Assembly (NCBI RefSeq): GCF_032248695.1
Contig: NZ_JAVHXC010000001.1
Coordinates: 372,001-436,000 of the forward strand
DNA: 64,000 bases
Reading direction: 5' to 3'
Source of the DNA: Dietzia sp032248695
GTDB taxonomy: Bacteria > Actinomycetota > Actinomycetes > Mycobacteriales > Mycobacteriaceae
The notes beneath the pieces were generated by a model. That model did not search any database, was not told the origin of the DNA, and saw only the letters and a list, made by a program, of their open reading frames with translations. Below are positions 8,446 through 17,622 of this stretch, piece after piece (position 1 is the first letter of the stretch; each line of letters opens with the position of its first letter). Position numbers and translations under genes: made by a program.

Positions 8446-9177
8446 GTGGTCGAGGTCTCCGCCCCGTCGGGGTCACCGCCCGGGCAACGCCGCCCCGTGC
8501 GCCGCGCCCCGGTGGTGCCCACCTGGCTCGCCAAGACCGTCATGGCGCTCACGGGCCTGCTCTTCACCGTGTTCGTGGTGGCGCACATGATCGGCAATCT
8601 GAAGGTGTTCGGCGGAGCGCCGGGTTTCGACGGGTACGCCGCGTGGCTGCGTACCCTGCTGTACCCCCTCGTCCCCCACGGGGGCGTCCTGTGGACCCTG
8701 CGCGTGCTGCTGCTGGTGAGTCTGGTGCTGCACGTGTGGTTCTCGCTGCTGTTGCTGCGTCGCTCCCGGGCGTCCGCGGGCCCGCACCGACGCCGTACGG
8801 GGCTCACCGCCGGCTCGTTCGGCGCGCGGTCGATGCTGCTCACCGGCGTGGTGGTGCTGCTCTTCGTCGTCGTCCACGTCCTGGACATGACCACGGGCAC
8901 CGCCCCGGTCTCCCCGGAGGCGTTCGAACCCGGCTCCGCGTACGGGAACCTGGTGGCCAGCTTCTCGCGCCCCTGGATGGCCGTCTTCTACGCACTCACC
9001 ATGGTGGTGCTCGCCGTGCACGTGGCCCACGGGGTCCGCACGGCGGCCGGTGACCTCGGGGTGACCGGCGTGCGCAGCCGCGCGGTGATCACCCTGTTGG
9101 GCGGGATCGCGGCGGTGGCGGTCCTCCTGGGCAACGCCGCGATCCCGGTCGCGGTCCAGGCCGGGTGGCTGACGTGA
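8446..9177 (+). CDS. sdhC: Succinate dehydrogenase cytochrome b subunit
   Basis: Membrane anchor of succinate:menaquinone oxidoreductase. The 243-residue protein has five hydrophobic helices and several helix histidines suited to haem b binding (VVAHMIGNL, VLHVWFSLL, VVVHVLDM, LAVHVAHG), typical of the single-subunit SdhC of the Bacillus/Corynebacterium SdhCAB type. GTG 8446 is preceded by GGGAGGAG at 5 bases. First gene of sdhCAB; its stop overlaps the sdhA start as GTGA. Confidence 0.9.
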   Translation: MVEVSAPSGSPPGQRRPVRRAPVVPTWLAKTVMALTGLLFTVFVVAHMIGNLKVFGGAPGFDGYAAWLRTLLYPLVPHGGVLWTLRVLLLVSLVLHVWFSLLLLRRSRASAGPHRRRTGLTAGSFGARSMLLTGVVVLLFVVVHVLDMTTGTAPVSPEAFEPGSAYGNLVASFSRPWMAVFYALTMVVLAVHVAHGVRTAAGDLGVTGVRSRAVITLLGGIAAVAVLLGNAAIPVAVQAGWLT

Positions 9178-11150
9178 CGTTCTCCCCTCCCCCGGTCCTC
9201 GTCCCCGGCGCGCGGGCGGGCGGCATCCTCGCCCCGGGCACCCCGGAGGGGGACCCGGCCACCGCGTGGTCGAGACGGCGTGACGGCTACCGGCTCGTCG
9301 CGCCGGCCAACCGTCGGCGCTTCCACGTGGTGGTGGTGGGCACGGGCCTGGCCGGCGCCGGGGCCGCCGCGGCGCTCGGCGAACTCGGCTACCGGGTGAC
9401 GGCGTTCACCTACCACGACGCCGCCCGCCGCGCGCACTCCGTCGCGGCCCAGGGCGGCATCAACGCCGCCCGCGCCCGCCGCGTGGACGGGGACTCGGTG
9501 GCCAGGTTCGTCGCCGACACCGTCTCGGGTGGGGACTTCCGCGGCCGGGAGGCCGAGGCGTTCCGGCTGGGCGAGGAGTCGGCGCGCGTGATCGACCACT
9601 TCTCGGCCATCGGGACCCCGTTCGCCCGCGAGTACGGCGGCGTCCTGTCCACCCGGTCCTTCGGCGGCGTGCAGGTCTCGCGCACGTACTACTCCCGCGG
9701 GCAGACCGGCCAGCAACTGCAGATCGCGGGCGTCCAGGCCCTGCAGCGGCAGATCCGTGCCGGCGCCGTGACGCTGCACACCCGCCACGAGATGCTCGAC
9801 CTCGTCGTCGACGATTCGGGGTGCCACGGTGTGGTGGTCCGCGACCTGGTGTCCGGCCACATCCGGGCCGAGACCGCGCACGCGGTCGTCCTCGCGACCG
9901 GCGGCTACGGGACCGTCTTCCACGACTCCACACTCGCGATCCACTCCAACGCCTCGGCGGTGTGGCGCGCGCACCAGCGGGGGGCCCTGTTCGCCTCACC
10001 GTCGTTCGTGCAGTTCCACCCCACCGCGCTGCCCAAGGACAACGACTGGCAGGCCAAGACGATCCTCATGAGCGAATCGTTGCGCAACGACGGCCGCGTC
10101 TGGGTCCCGCTCCACGACGGCGACGACCGGCCGCCCGGGGAGATCCCGGACGCCGACCGCGACTTCTTTCTCGAGCGCCGATATCCCGCCTTCGGCAACC
10201 TCGTGCCCCGCGACGTGGCCTCCCGGGCGATCACCTCCGAGATCCGTGCCGGGCGAGGGGTGGGGCCACGCCGCAACTCCGTCTACCTGGACTTCCGTGA
10301 CGCCCTGTCCCGCGACGGGCGCCGGACGATCACCGAGCGCTACGGCAACCTGTTCGAGTTGTACGCCCACGCCACCGGCGAGGACCCGTACGCCGTACCC
10401 ATGCGCATCGCGCCGACGTGCCACTTCACGATGGGCGGGCTGTGGAGCGACTTCGACCTGCAGACGTCGATCCCCGGCCTGTTCGTCGGCGGCGAATGCG
10501 GCTGGGCGTATCACGGCGCGAACCGACTCGGTGCGAATTCCCTGCTCAGCGCGAGCGTCGACGGCTGGTTCACCCTTCCGTACTCGGTGCCGGCGCACCT
10601 GGCCACCCGCCTCGGGGACGACCTGCCGGGCGACGACGACGAGGTGGTCGTGGCCGCCGTGGCCCGCGCCCGGACGCGGGTGCGGAACCTGCTCGCGGTG
10701 GGCGGCTCGACCGGGCCCGAACACTTCCACCGTGAGCTCGGCGAGATCCTCTACTCGGGCTGCGGCGTCACACGAACGGCCGACGGCCTGACCCGGGCGC
10801 TCGAGCGCATCCGTGACCTGCGGACCCGGTTCTGGACTGGCCTGCGGGTCACGGGCGCAGGCGGTCACCTGAACCAGGTGCTCGAACTGGCCGGGCGGGT
10901 CGCCGACTTCCTCGAACTGGCGGAACTGATGTGCGTGGATGCGCTGGACCGGGACGAGTCGTGCGGCGCCCACTTCCGCGACGAGCACCAGACGCCCGAC
11001 GGCGAGGCCCGGCGGGACGACCGTCGGTGGGCCTTCGCCTCCGCCTGGGCCTCCGAGGGCGATGACCGTGGCGGGCCCCGGTCCTTCACCCGCCACGCCG
11101 AACCGCTGGAGTTCTCGGCGGTCGCCCCCACCGCGAGGGATTACCGATGA
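9174..11150 (+). CDS. sdhA: Succinate dehydrogenase flavoprotein subunit
   Basis: Oxidises succinate to fumarate with covalently bound FAD. The Rossmann motif VVVGTGLAGAGAAAALGELG lies near residues 52-71. HSVAAQGGINAA (from about 88) contains the histidine that carries FAD, and CHFTMGGLW and GANRLGANSLLSA are active-site and C-terminal FAD motifs. About 658 residues, the long corynebacterial SdhA class. The GTG at 9174 forms a GTGA overlap with the sdhC stop; an alternative GTG at 9165 adds three residues. Its stop overlaps the sdhB start (ATGA). Confidence 0.95.
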   Translation: MTFSPPPVLVPGARAGGILAPGTPEGDPATAWSRRRDGYRLVAPANRRRFHVVVVGTGLAGAGAAAALGELGYRVTAFTYHDAARRAHSVAAQGGINAARARRVDGDSVARFVADTVSGGDFRGREAEAFRLGEESARVIDHFSAIGTPFAREYGGVLSTRSFGGVQVSRTYYSRGQTGQQLQIAGVQALQRQIRAGAVTLHTRHEMLDLVVDDSGCHGVVVRDLVSGHIRAETAHAVVLATGGYGTVFHDSTLAIHSNASAVWRAHQRGALFASPSFVQFHPTALPKDNDWQAKTILMSESLRNDGRVWVPLHDGDDRPPGEIPDADRDFFLERRYPAFGNLVPRDVASRAITSEIRAGRGVGPRRNSVYLDFRDALSRDGRRTITERYGNLFELYAHATGEDPYAVPMRIAPTCHFTMGGLWSDFDLQTSIPGLFVGGECGWAYHGANRLGANSLLSASVDGWFTLPYSVPAHLATRLGDDLPGDDDEVVVAAVARARTRVRNLLAVGGSTGPEHFHRELGEILYSGCGVTRTADGLTRALERIRDLRTRFWTGLRVTGAGGHLNQVLELAGRVADFLELAELMCVDALDRDESCGAHFRDEHQTPDGEARRDDRRWAFASAWASEGDDRGGPRSFTRHAEPLEFSAVAPTARDYR

Positions 11151-11890
11151 GGCTCACCCTGCGAATCTGGCGACAGTCCGGGCCCGACATGGCCGGGCGG
11201 TACGAGGAGTTCGAGGTCCACGACGCCCGGCCGGAGATGAGTGTCCTGGAGTTGCTCGACGTCCTCAACGCCGACCTGGTGGACGCGGGCGTCGAACCGG
11301 TGGCGTTCGACTCCGACTGCCGTGAGGGGATCTGCGGGGCCTGCGGCGTCACCGTCGACGGACGCCCCCACGGTCCCGCGGAGAACACCCCGTCGTGTCA
11401 CCAGCGGCTGACCCCCTACGCCGACGGGGACACCCTGCGCATCGAACCGCTTCGCGCCGCCGTGTTCCCCGTCCTCCGCGATCTGGTGGTGGACCGGTCC
11501 GCTCTGGACGGGGTCGTCGAGTCCGCGGCCCATGTGGGAATCCCGGCCGGCGCCGCCCCGGACGCGGACTCGACCCTCCAGGGTCACGACACGGCGGAGA
11601 CCGCACTGGACTTCGCGGCGTGCATCGGGTGCGGGGCGTGTGTGGCGGCCTGCCCCAACGGCTCGGCCAACCTGTTCGTGGGGGCCAAACTCGGGCACCT
11701 CGCCCTCATGCCCGTCGCGGGCGCCGACCGCGCGGCCCGCGCCCGCGAGATGGTCAGCGCCGCCGACGAGGAGTTCGGTCCCTGCTCGCTCTACGGGGAG
11801 TGCTCGCGGGTGTGCCCGGCGGGGATCCCGCTGCGGGCGATTGGCGTGGTCAACCGTGAACGGCTCCGGGCGGTCTTCCGGCGCTCGTGA
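11147..11890 (+). CDS. sdhB: Succinate dehydrogenase iron-sulfur subunit
   Basis: Passes electrons from SdhA to the membrane subunit. A plant-type [2Fe-2S] domain has Cys58, 63, 66 and 84 (CREGICGAC...C), followed by ferredoxin-like motifs CIGCGACVAACPN and CSLYGECSRVCPAGI for the other clusters. 247 residues, the usual length for the SdhCAB class. Start ATG 11147 overlaps the sdhA stop. Last gene of the operon. Confidence 0.95.
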   Translation: MRLTLRIWRQSGPDMAGRYEEFEVHDARPEMSVLELLDVLNADLVDAGVEPVAFDSDCREGICGACGVTVDGRPHGPAENTPSCHQRLTPYADGDTLRIEPLRAAVFPVLRDLVVDRSALDGVVESAAHVGIPAGAAPDADSTLQGHDTAETALDFAACIGCGACVAACPNGSANLFVGAKLGHLALMPVAGADRAARAREMVSAADEEFGPCSLYGECSRVCPAGIPLRAIGVVNRERLRAVFRRS

Positions 11891-11911
11891 GCGAGCGGCG
11901 ACGCCTCGGTC

Positions 11912-11933
11912 ACGTGCACGGAGGCCGGCACGT
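11912..11933 (+). terminator. Possible sdhCAB terminator
   Basis: ACGTGC (11912-11917) and GCACGT (11928-11933) form a 6-bp stem with a 10-base loop, 22 bases past the sdhB stop and facing the convergent XRE-like gene. No T-run. Confidence 0.35.
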
Positions 11934-11965
11934 CGCACTCGGGCGACGACCGGGCCGTCCGTGAC

Positions 11966-12283
11966 CTAGACGTCGTCCTCCCCGACCGGGCCGCCCTCTG
12001 CCTCCCAGGTGTCGATCATCTCGACCTTGGTCCGCGTGAACTTGCGACGCACACCCACTCCCCCTCGGTCGCTCTCCGGGATGAACCGGGCGCCGAAGTA
12101 GGTCAGGGCGTCGGTCAACGCCTGCACCTCGGCCGCGTCGAGTGCGCCCACTCCCCGTTCGTACTCGCGGATCCGCTGCTCGTCCAGTCCGGAGCGCAGC
12201 GCCACCACCTTGGTGGAGACGAGGCACAACGCGCGCGCCGCGCGCGCCAGACTGGGGTCCATGAACAGTTCTCTCTGAGGCAT
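11966..12283 (-). CDS. Small XRE-like helix-turn-helix protein
   Basis: A 105-residue protein. The middle reads as a lambda-repressor-type HTH (ARAARALCLVSTKVVALRSG, then IREYERGVGALDAAEVQAL). The ending ALTYFGARFIPESDRGGVGVR matches the 'alE..GveFi....gGvGVR' tail of small XRE regulators. No other domain is present. ATG 12283 is used; an in-frame ATG at 12262 is possible. It lies 45 bases after smc and convergent with sdhB, so it may ride on the smc transcript. Its target is unknown. Confidence 0.65.
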   Translation of the reverse strand: MPQRELFMDPSLARAARALCLVSTKVVALRSGLDEQRIREYERGVGALDAAEVQALTDALTYFGARFIPESDRGGVGVRRKFTRTKVEMIDTWEAEGGPVGEDDV

Positions 12284-12328
12284 GACCCCATGATGCCGAA
12301 TCCGACACCGCAGGGCCGCCGCGAGGAG

Positions 12329-15300
12329 TCAGCGCATGCGTTGGGAGATGACCTTGGAGATGCCGTCGCCCTGCATCGACACGCCGTAGAGCACGTCGGC
12401 CACGTCCATGGTGGGCTTCTGGTGGGTGATGACGATGAGCTGGCTGGTCTCCCTGAGCTGTTCGAACAGCCCGATGAGCCGCCGCAGGTTGGTGTCGTCG
12501 AGCGCCGCCTCGACCTCGTCCATGACGTAGAACGGGCTGGGGCGGGCCTTGAATATCGCCACCAGCATGGCGACCGCGGTGAGCGACTTCTCGCCGCCGG
12601 ACAGCAGCGACAACCGCTTCACCTTCTTTCCCGGTGGCCGCGCCTCCACCTCGATCCCGGTGGCGAGCATGTCCTCCGGCTCGGTGAGGATCAGTCGCCC
12701 CTCCCCTCCGGGGAAGAGCGTGGAGAAGACACCCCGGAACTCGCGCTCGACGTCGACCCACGCCTCGGTGAAGATCTGCTCGATGCGCTCGTCGACGTCG
12801 TCGATCACCCCCTCGAGGTCGGACCGGGCCTTCTTCACGTCGTCGAGCTGGGTGGACAGGAACGCGTAGCGCTCCTCCAGCGCCGCGAACTCCTCCAACG
12901 CCAGCGGGTTGACCTTGCCCAGGGTGGCCAGGTCCTTCTGCGCCGACCTGAGACGACGCTCCTGTTCGGCGCGCACGAACGGCATCGGGGGCGGCGGGGT
13001 CACGTCCTCGCCGCGCTCGCGAGCCGCCTCGTACTCCTGCATCTCCAACGCCGACGGCGGCAGGTCCACGTCGGGACCGTACTCGGCGACCAGTGCACCG
13101 GGTTCGATCCCGTGGCGCTCCAGCACCGCCGCCTCGAGCTCGGAGACCTTGACCTCGAGCTGGGCGCGGACGATCTCGTCGCGGTGGGCGGCGTCGGAGA
13201 GTCGCGACACCTCGGCTTCGGCGGCGGCGAGGTCGGCGCGCAGGGCCGCGACCCGGGCCGTGGCGTCCGCGCGCGAGGCCGCCAACCGGTCCCGCTCCGC
13301 GGACGCGCCGGCGATGAGTTCGTCGAGACGGTCCAGCAGCCGCCCGCTGAGCTCGTCGACCACCCCGGCGACCTCGGCGCCCCGACGTCGCTGCGCCGCC
13401 GCCCGAGCCGCGCGGGCCCGCGCCTCGCGCTCGGACTGCGCCGCGCGACGCAGGGATGCCGACTTCCCGCGGACGCCGGCGGCCCGCTCCTCGGCCGAGC
13501 GGTGCGCGAGCCGGGCCTCCAGCTCGGCCGCGCGGGCCGTCGCGACCTCCGCCTGCGCGGCGACCCGGCCGTCGTCCGAGGGCGGTGCGACCTCGTCGTC
13601 GTCGCCCGCCCGGACGAGCCGGTCGGACAGCTCCGCGTGCTCGGCGCGCGCGGCGTCGAGCTTGTCCACGGCGATGCGACGGGCCTGCTCCAGGCGTCGC
13701 ACGTCCGCCTCGGCGCGCCGGCGCCGCTGGCCGATGCGGGCGAGCTCGGCGTAGATCTCCTCGATCGCGGCGTCGGACTCGCCGATCGCGGCGAGGGTCT
13801 CGGAGTACCGGTCCGCCCGCTCGGCGTCCTCCGCCTCCGCGCCGGCGAGCTCCGCGCGGGTGGTCTCGATCTCGGCGCGCACGGCGTCCCGCTCGGCGAC
13901 CGCGGCGTCGATCGCGGACTGGATCTCCAGGCCCGTGCGACCCGCCGCGGAACCACCCACGCTCCATCCGACGCCGGCCAGCTCACCGTCCCGCGTCACC
14001 GCGCGCACACGGCGGTCCGCGTCCACCTGGGCGTGGGCGACGCCGAGGTCCTCCACCAGCACCACGTCCACCAGCAGGGCGGTCACCGCCGCGACGAGGT
14101 CGTCGGGCACGTCCACCACGTCCAGCGCCCACCGGGCGCCCTCGACGAGGTCCACCTCGAGCCGGTAGCCGTCCCCGGGGACGCCGCGGGCGATCAGACC
14201 CGCCCGACCCGCGTCGGCCTCGCGCAGCGCGGCGAGGACCCGCCCGCGATCCACGTCGCCGTCCACGACCACCGCGTCGACGGCCGGGCCCAGGGCCACG
14301 CCGACCGCGCGCTGCCATCCGTCCCGCACCCCGAGCGACTCCCCCACCGTGCCCGCCACGGCGTCCGCGCCCAGGTGCCGCACGACCCAGTCGGCACCGT
14401 CGCCGGCGCCCTTGTTCTGCTCCAGTGTCTCGATCCGTGCGGCCAGACGGGCGATCCGCTGATCGGCCTCCCGCTCGAGCCCCTGCAGTTCGGCCAGGCG
14501 GGCGCGGGCGGCCAGGTGCGCGCGCTCGGCGCGGCCGAGGTGCTCGTCGAGGGTGCGTTCCCCCTCCGCGTGCGCGCCGACCCGGGCGTGGACGGCGTCG
14601 AACTCGGCCTCGGCGTCGGCGACGGCCGCGCGGGCGACGGCGGTCTCGGCGTCGAGGCGGGCGATCTCCGCCTCGGTCGACTCGACGCGCGCCGCGAGCG
14701 TGTCGACCTTGCCGGCGAGACGAGCCACGCCCTCGCGCCGGTCGGCGATCGCGCGGACGGCCTTGAGATGCTCGGCCTCGAGCGCGGTGAGCGCCGCCTC
14801 TGCCCGCCCGAGGTCCTCCGTCGCGCGACGGGCCCGCTCGGCCGCGACGTCGACCTGCGCGGCGAGGTCCTGCTCGAGGGCGGCGGCGCGATCGGCCTGA
14901 CGGTCGAGCTCGTCGGGATCGGTGCCGTGGTGGACCGCGACCTCGGCGGCGAGCGAGCGGGCGCGGTCCGAGGCGATGCGGGCGGTCGCGCGGGCGCGCT
15001 CGGCCAGCGTCGACAGCGCGAACCAGCGCTGCTGCGCGGCGTCGGCCTGCGGGGTGAGTCGGTCGAGGTCGGCCTGGGTGGCCGCCACGTCGCGGGCCAG
15101 CCCGTCGCGCCGGTCGACGGCCGCGGCGACCTGATCGGCCAACCGGGCGCGGACGCTCTCGGCGTCGGCGAGTTCGCGGCGGCGGGTCACGAGGTCGTCG
15201 GCGGCCAGCCGGAACGTCGCGTCGCGCAGGTCGGCCTGGATGGTCTGCGCCCGCCGCGCCACCTCCGCCTGTCTCCCCAGCGGCTTGAGCTGACGCCGCA

Positions 15301-15892
15301 GTTCGGTGGTGAGGTCGGTGAGCCGGTCGAGGTTGCCCTGCATGCCGGCGAGCTTGCGCTGGGCCTTCTCCTTGCGGCGGCGGTGCTTGAGGATACCGGC
15401 GGCCTCCTCGATGAACGCGCGCCGCTCCTCCGGCTTGGACTCGAGGATCTCGGCGAGCTTGCCCTGGCCGACGATCACGTGCATCTCGCGACCGATGCCC
15501 GAGTCCGAGAGCAGTTCCTGCACGTCCATGAGGCGGGCGCGGTCGCCGTTGATCTCGTACTCGGCGGCCCCGTCGCGGAACATCCGGCGGGTGAGGGAGA
15601 CCTCGGCGTAGTCGATCGGCAGCGCGCCGTCGGAGTTGTCCAGGGTGAGCGTGACCTCGGCGCGGCCGAGGGGTTGCTTGCCGGCGGTGCCGGCGAAGAT
15701 GACGTCCTGCATCTTGCCGCCGCGCAGGGTCTTGGCGCTGTGCTCGCCCATGACCCAGGTCAGGGCGTCGACGACGTTGGACTTGCCGGAGCCGTTGGGG
15801 CCGACCACGCAGCAGATGCCGGGTTCGAATCTCAGGGTCGTGGGCGCGGCGAAGGACTTGAAGCCCTTGAGCGTCAACGACTTGAGATACAC
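12329..15892 (-). CDS. smc: Chromosome segregation ATPase SMC
   Basis: 1187-residue SMC protein that compacts and segregates chromosomes with ScpA/ScpB. Head motifs are Walker A GPNGSGKSN (31-39) at the N-terminus, and the signature LSGGEKS (about 1097-1103) with Walker B YVMDEVEAALDD near the C-terminus. Two long Ala/Arg/Glu-rich coiled coils (about 170-480 and 660-1010) flank a hinge around 500-640 (GAVVVDGDVDRGRVLAAL region). Length and order are those of a complete SMC. It follows acyP by 16 bases. Confidence 0.96.
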   Translation of the reverse strand: MYLKSLTLKGFKSFAAPTTLRFEPGICCVVGPNGSGKSNVVDALTWVMGEHSAKTLRGGKMQDVIFAGTAGKQPLGRAEVTLTLDNSDGALPIDYAEVSLTRRMFRDGAAEYEINGDRARLMDVQELLSDSGIGREMHVIVGQGKLAEILESKPEERRAFIEEAAGILKHRRRKEKAQRKLAGMQGNLDRLTDLTTELRRQLKPLGRQAEVARRAQTIQADLRDATFRLAADDLVTRRRELADAESVRARLADQVAAAVDRRDGLARDVAATQADLDRLTPQADAAQQRWFALSTLAERARATARIASDRARSLAAEVAVHHGTDPDELDRQADRAAALEQDLAAQVDVAAERARRATEDLGRAEAALTALEAEHLKAVRAIADRREGVARLAGKVDTLAARVESTEAEIARLDAETAVARAAVADAEAEFDAVHARVGAHAEGERTLDEHLGRAERAHLAARARLAELQGLEREADQRIARLAARIETLEQNKGAGDGADWVVRHLGADAVAGTVGESLGVRDGWQRAVGVALGPAVDAVVVDGDVDRGRVLAALREADAGRAGLIARGVPGDGYRLEVDLVEGARWALDVVDVPDDLVAAVTALLVDVVLVEDLGVAHAQVDADRRVRAVTRDGELAGVGWSVGGSAAGRTGLEIQSAIDAAVAERDAVRAEIETTRAELAGAEAEDAERADRYSETLAAIGESDAAIEEIYAELARIGQRRRRAEADVRRLEQARRIAVDKLDAARAEHAELSDRLVRAGDDDEVAPPSDDGRVAAQAEVATARAAELEARLAHRSAEERAAGVRGKSASLRRAAQSEREARARAARAAAQRRRGAEVAGVVDELSGRLLDRLDELIAGASAERDRLAASRADATARVAALRADLAAAEAEVSRLSDAAHRDEIVRAQLEVKVSELEAAVLERHGIEPGALVAEYGPDVDLPPSALEMQEYEAARERGEDVTPPPPMPFVRAEQERRLRSAQKDLATLGKVNPLALEEFAALEERYAFLSTQLDDVKKARSDLEGVIDDVDERIEQIFTEAWVDVEREFRGVFSTLFPGGEGRLILTEPEDMLATGIEVEARPPGKKVKRLSLLSGGEKSLTAVAMLVAIFKARPSPFYVMDEVEAALDDTNLRRLIGLFEQLRETSQLIVITHQKPTMDVADVLYGVSMQGDGISKVISQRMR

Positions 15893-15908
15893 GGGAGTCG
15901 ATCCTAGG

Positions 15909-16199
15909 TCAGCGTTCGACGAATCCCGTCAGTCCGCCGCGCGCCGGTTCGTAGGTGTCGACGACGAGGTCCACGCGTTCGGGGGTGTCGCCGCCGCGGA
16001 GGAGGTCGGACAGGGCCCGGCACGCGCTCTCGGGTCCCTCGGCCACCACGTGGACGCGGCCGTCCGGCTTGTTGGCCGCGTACCCGCTCAGGCCCAGTTC
16101 GAGGGCGCGGCTGCGGGTCCACCACCGGAAGCCCACGCCCTGGACCCGGCCGTGCACCCAGGCGACGAGCCGGACCCCGTCCCCGTCCGGCGCGCTCAT
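15909..16199 (-). CDS. acyP: Acylphosphatase
   Basis: Small 96-residue enzyme that hydrolyses acyl phosphates such as carbamoyl or acetyl phosphate. It shows the acylphosphatase signature GRVQGVGFRWWT with the catalytic Arg, and GYAANKPDGRVHVVAEGP with the catalytic Asn. ATG 16199 overlaps the upstream OsmC-family stop (ATGA), so translation is probably coupled. The sepIVA-to-smc order places it here in M. tuberculosis too. Confidence 0.93.
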   Translation of the reverse strand: MSAPDGDGVRLVAWVHGRVQGVGFRWWTRSRALELGLSGYAANKPDGRVHVVAEGPESACRALSDLLRGGDTPERVDLVVDTYEPARGGLTGFVER

Positions 16200-16705
16200 C
16201 CGGCAGCGCCTCCGTCGGGCGCCGCGCCGCCGGTCCGGAAGTCGAGCGTGACCTCGGTGCCGGCGGTGATCGTGCGTCCCACGGTGCACGTGGCGTCGAC
16301 GGAGCGGCGCACCATGTCGATGACGCGGTCGACCATGGCCGGGTCGAGCCCGGAGAGGTCGAGCTCATAGGTCTCCTCGAGCCGCGGGTAGCGCTCGGCC
16401 TCGCGGTCGGCGTCGCCGGAGACGCGGACCGTGGCCGCGTAGTCGTCCCCGAGACGACGGGAGAGGGTGAAGTCCGACGCCATGGCGGTGCACGCGCCGA
16501 GCGCGATCTTGAGCAGTTCCCCGGGGGTGAACACGCCCTCGACGTCGGCCGAGCCGATCTCGACGCGGGCGCCCCGGGCGGAGGAGCCCACGTACCTCCG
16601 CGTGCCGATGCGGTCGACCCGCAGGTCCGGGCCGGCGGCCGGGTCGGGCGCGTCACCGGCGGCGGGTGCGGGGTCCTGCGGGGTGCTCTGGGGCGTCTCG
16701 GTCAT
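16196..16705 (-). CDS. OsmC-family peroxiredoxin-like protein
   Basis: 169-residue OsmC/Ohr-fold protein. The family reduces organic hydroperoxides with two cysteines; here they sit in LGACTAMA (about residue 72) and DATCTVGRT (about residue 140), at the expected positions. The first 30 residues are Pro/Ala/Asp-rich and likely disordered. It starts 4 bases after mutM stops and overlaps acyP. Pairing with mutM suggests a shared oxidative-damage theme, but the order is simply conserved in the group. Confidence 0.85.
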   Translation of the reverse strand: MTETPQSTPQDPAPAAGDAPDPAAGPDLRVDRIGTRRYVGSSARGARVEIGSADVEGVFTPGELLKIALGACTAMASDFTLSRRLGDDYAATVRVSGDADREAERYPRLEETYELDLSGLDPAMVDRVIDMVRRSVDATCTVGRTITAGTEVTLDFRTGGAAPDGGAAG

Positions 16706-16709
16706 GGGG

Positions 16710-17621
16710 TCATCGTACGGCCGGGCGGCGTCGGGTCCCGCTCCGGCGGCGGGGCGCCGGCTGGCACGCGGGGCAGAAGTGCGAGCCGCGGTTCATGAAG
16801 TCCTCCCGCACGATGGCGGTGCCGCAGCGCGCGCAGGGCAGCCCGGCGCGGCCGTAGGCGTCGAGCGACCGGTCGAAGTAGCCGGACGCGCCGTTGACGT
16901 TGACGTACAGCGCGTCGAAAGAGGTCCCGCCGGCGTCGAGGGCGTCGGCCATCACGTCGCGGGCGTGCTCGAGCACCCCGGTGACGGCGCGGAGGGTGAC
17001 CGCCCCGGAGCGCCGCCGGCCGTGCAGCCCCGAGCGCCACAGGGCCTCGTCGGCGTAGATGTTGCCGATGCCGGACACGACGGTCTGGTCCAGCAGGAGG
17101 CGCTTGATCTCGGTGTCCCGACGGCGGATGAGCCGGGCCGCGGCGACCGCGTCGAAGCCGGGCTCGAACGGGTCCGCGGCGATGTGTGCGGCGGGGGCGG
17201 GCAGCAGCACACCGCTGCCGTCGCGGGCCTCGGCCAGGGGCACGACCGTCCACCCGCCGAACGTGCGTTGGTCGACGAACCGGAGTTCGTTGCCGTCGTC
17301 CAGGACGGCCCGGGCGTGCAGGTGCCGCACGGCAGGTGCGCCGGCACCGGTGACGAGCATCTGCCCACTCATCCCCAGGTGCACCAGGAGGCAGTCGGCC
17401 CCGGCCGCATCCACGCCGTCCAGGGTGAGCCACAGGTACTTGCCGCGGCGCCTCGCCCCGGTGACGGTGCGCCCGGTCAGCCGGGCGACGATCTCGGGTG
17501 CGCCCCCGGGCTGGCGGCGGGCCGTGCGTGCCCCGGTGACCTCGACCGACTCCAGGGTGCGACCCACGACGTGGTCGGCCAGTCCCCGCCGGACGACCTC
17601 GACCTCGGGTAGCTCCGGCAC
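16710..17621 (-). CDS. mutM: Formamidopyrimidine-DNA glycosylase
   Basis: Base-excision repair enzyme that removes 8-oxoguanine and formamidopyrimidines and cuts the abasic strand. The N-terminal PELPEVEVVRRGL supplies the catalytic Pro and Glu. The zinc finger (CARCGTAIVREDFMNRG...FCPAC) closes the 303-residue protein. The H2TH region GIGNIYADEALW is intact. It starts at a GTG one base past the rnc stop. The Arg-rich last 15 residues are an extension beyond the zinc finger. Confidence 0.95.
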   Translation of the reverse strand: MPELPEVEVVRRGLADHVVGRTLESVEVTGARTARRQPGGAPEIVARLTGRTVTGARRRGKYLWLTLDGVDAAGADCLLVHLGMSGQMLVTGAGAPAVRHLHARAVLDDGNELRFVDQRTFGGWTVVPLAEARDGSGVLLPAPAAHIAADPFEPGFDAVAAARLIRRRDTEIKRLLLDQTVVSGIGNIYADEALWRSGLHGRRRSGAVTLRAVTGVLEHARDVMADALDAGGTSFDALYVNVNGASGYFDRSLDAYGRAGLPCARCGTAIVREDFMNRGSHFCPACQPAPRRRSGTRRRPAVR

Positions 17622-17622
17622 G

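Noticed and set aside
12290..15907. A 1,205-codon open frame antisense to smc
   Set aside because: High-GC third positions leave long stop-free shadows opposite real genes. The antisense protein is His/Gly/Arg-rich with no family motifs, while smc on the minus strand has every head motif.
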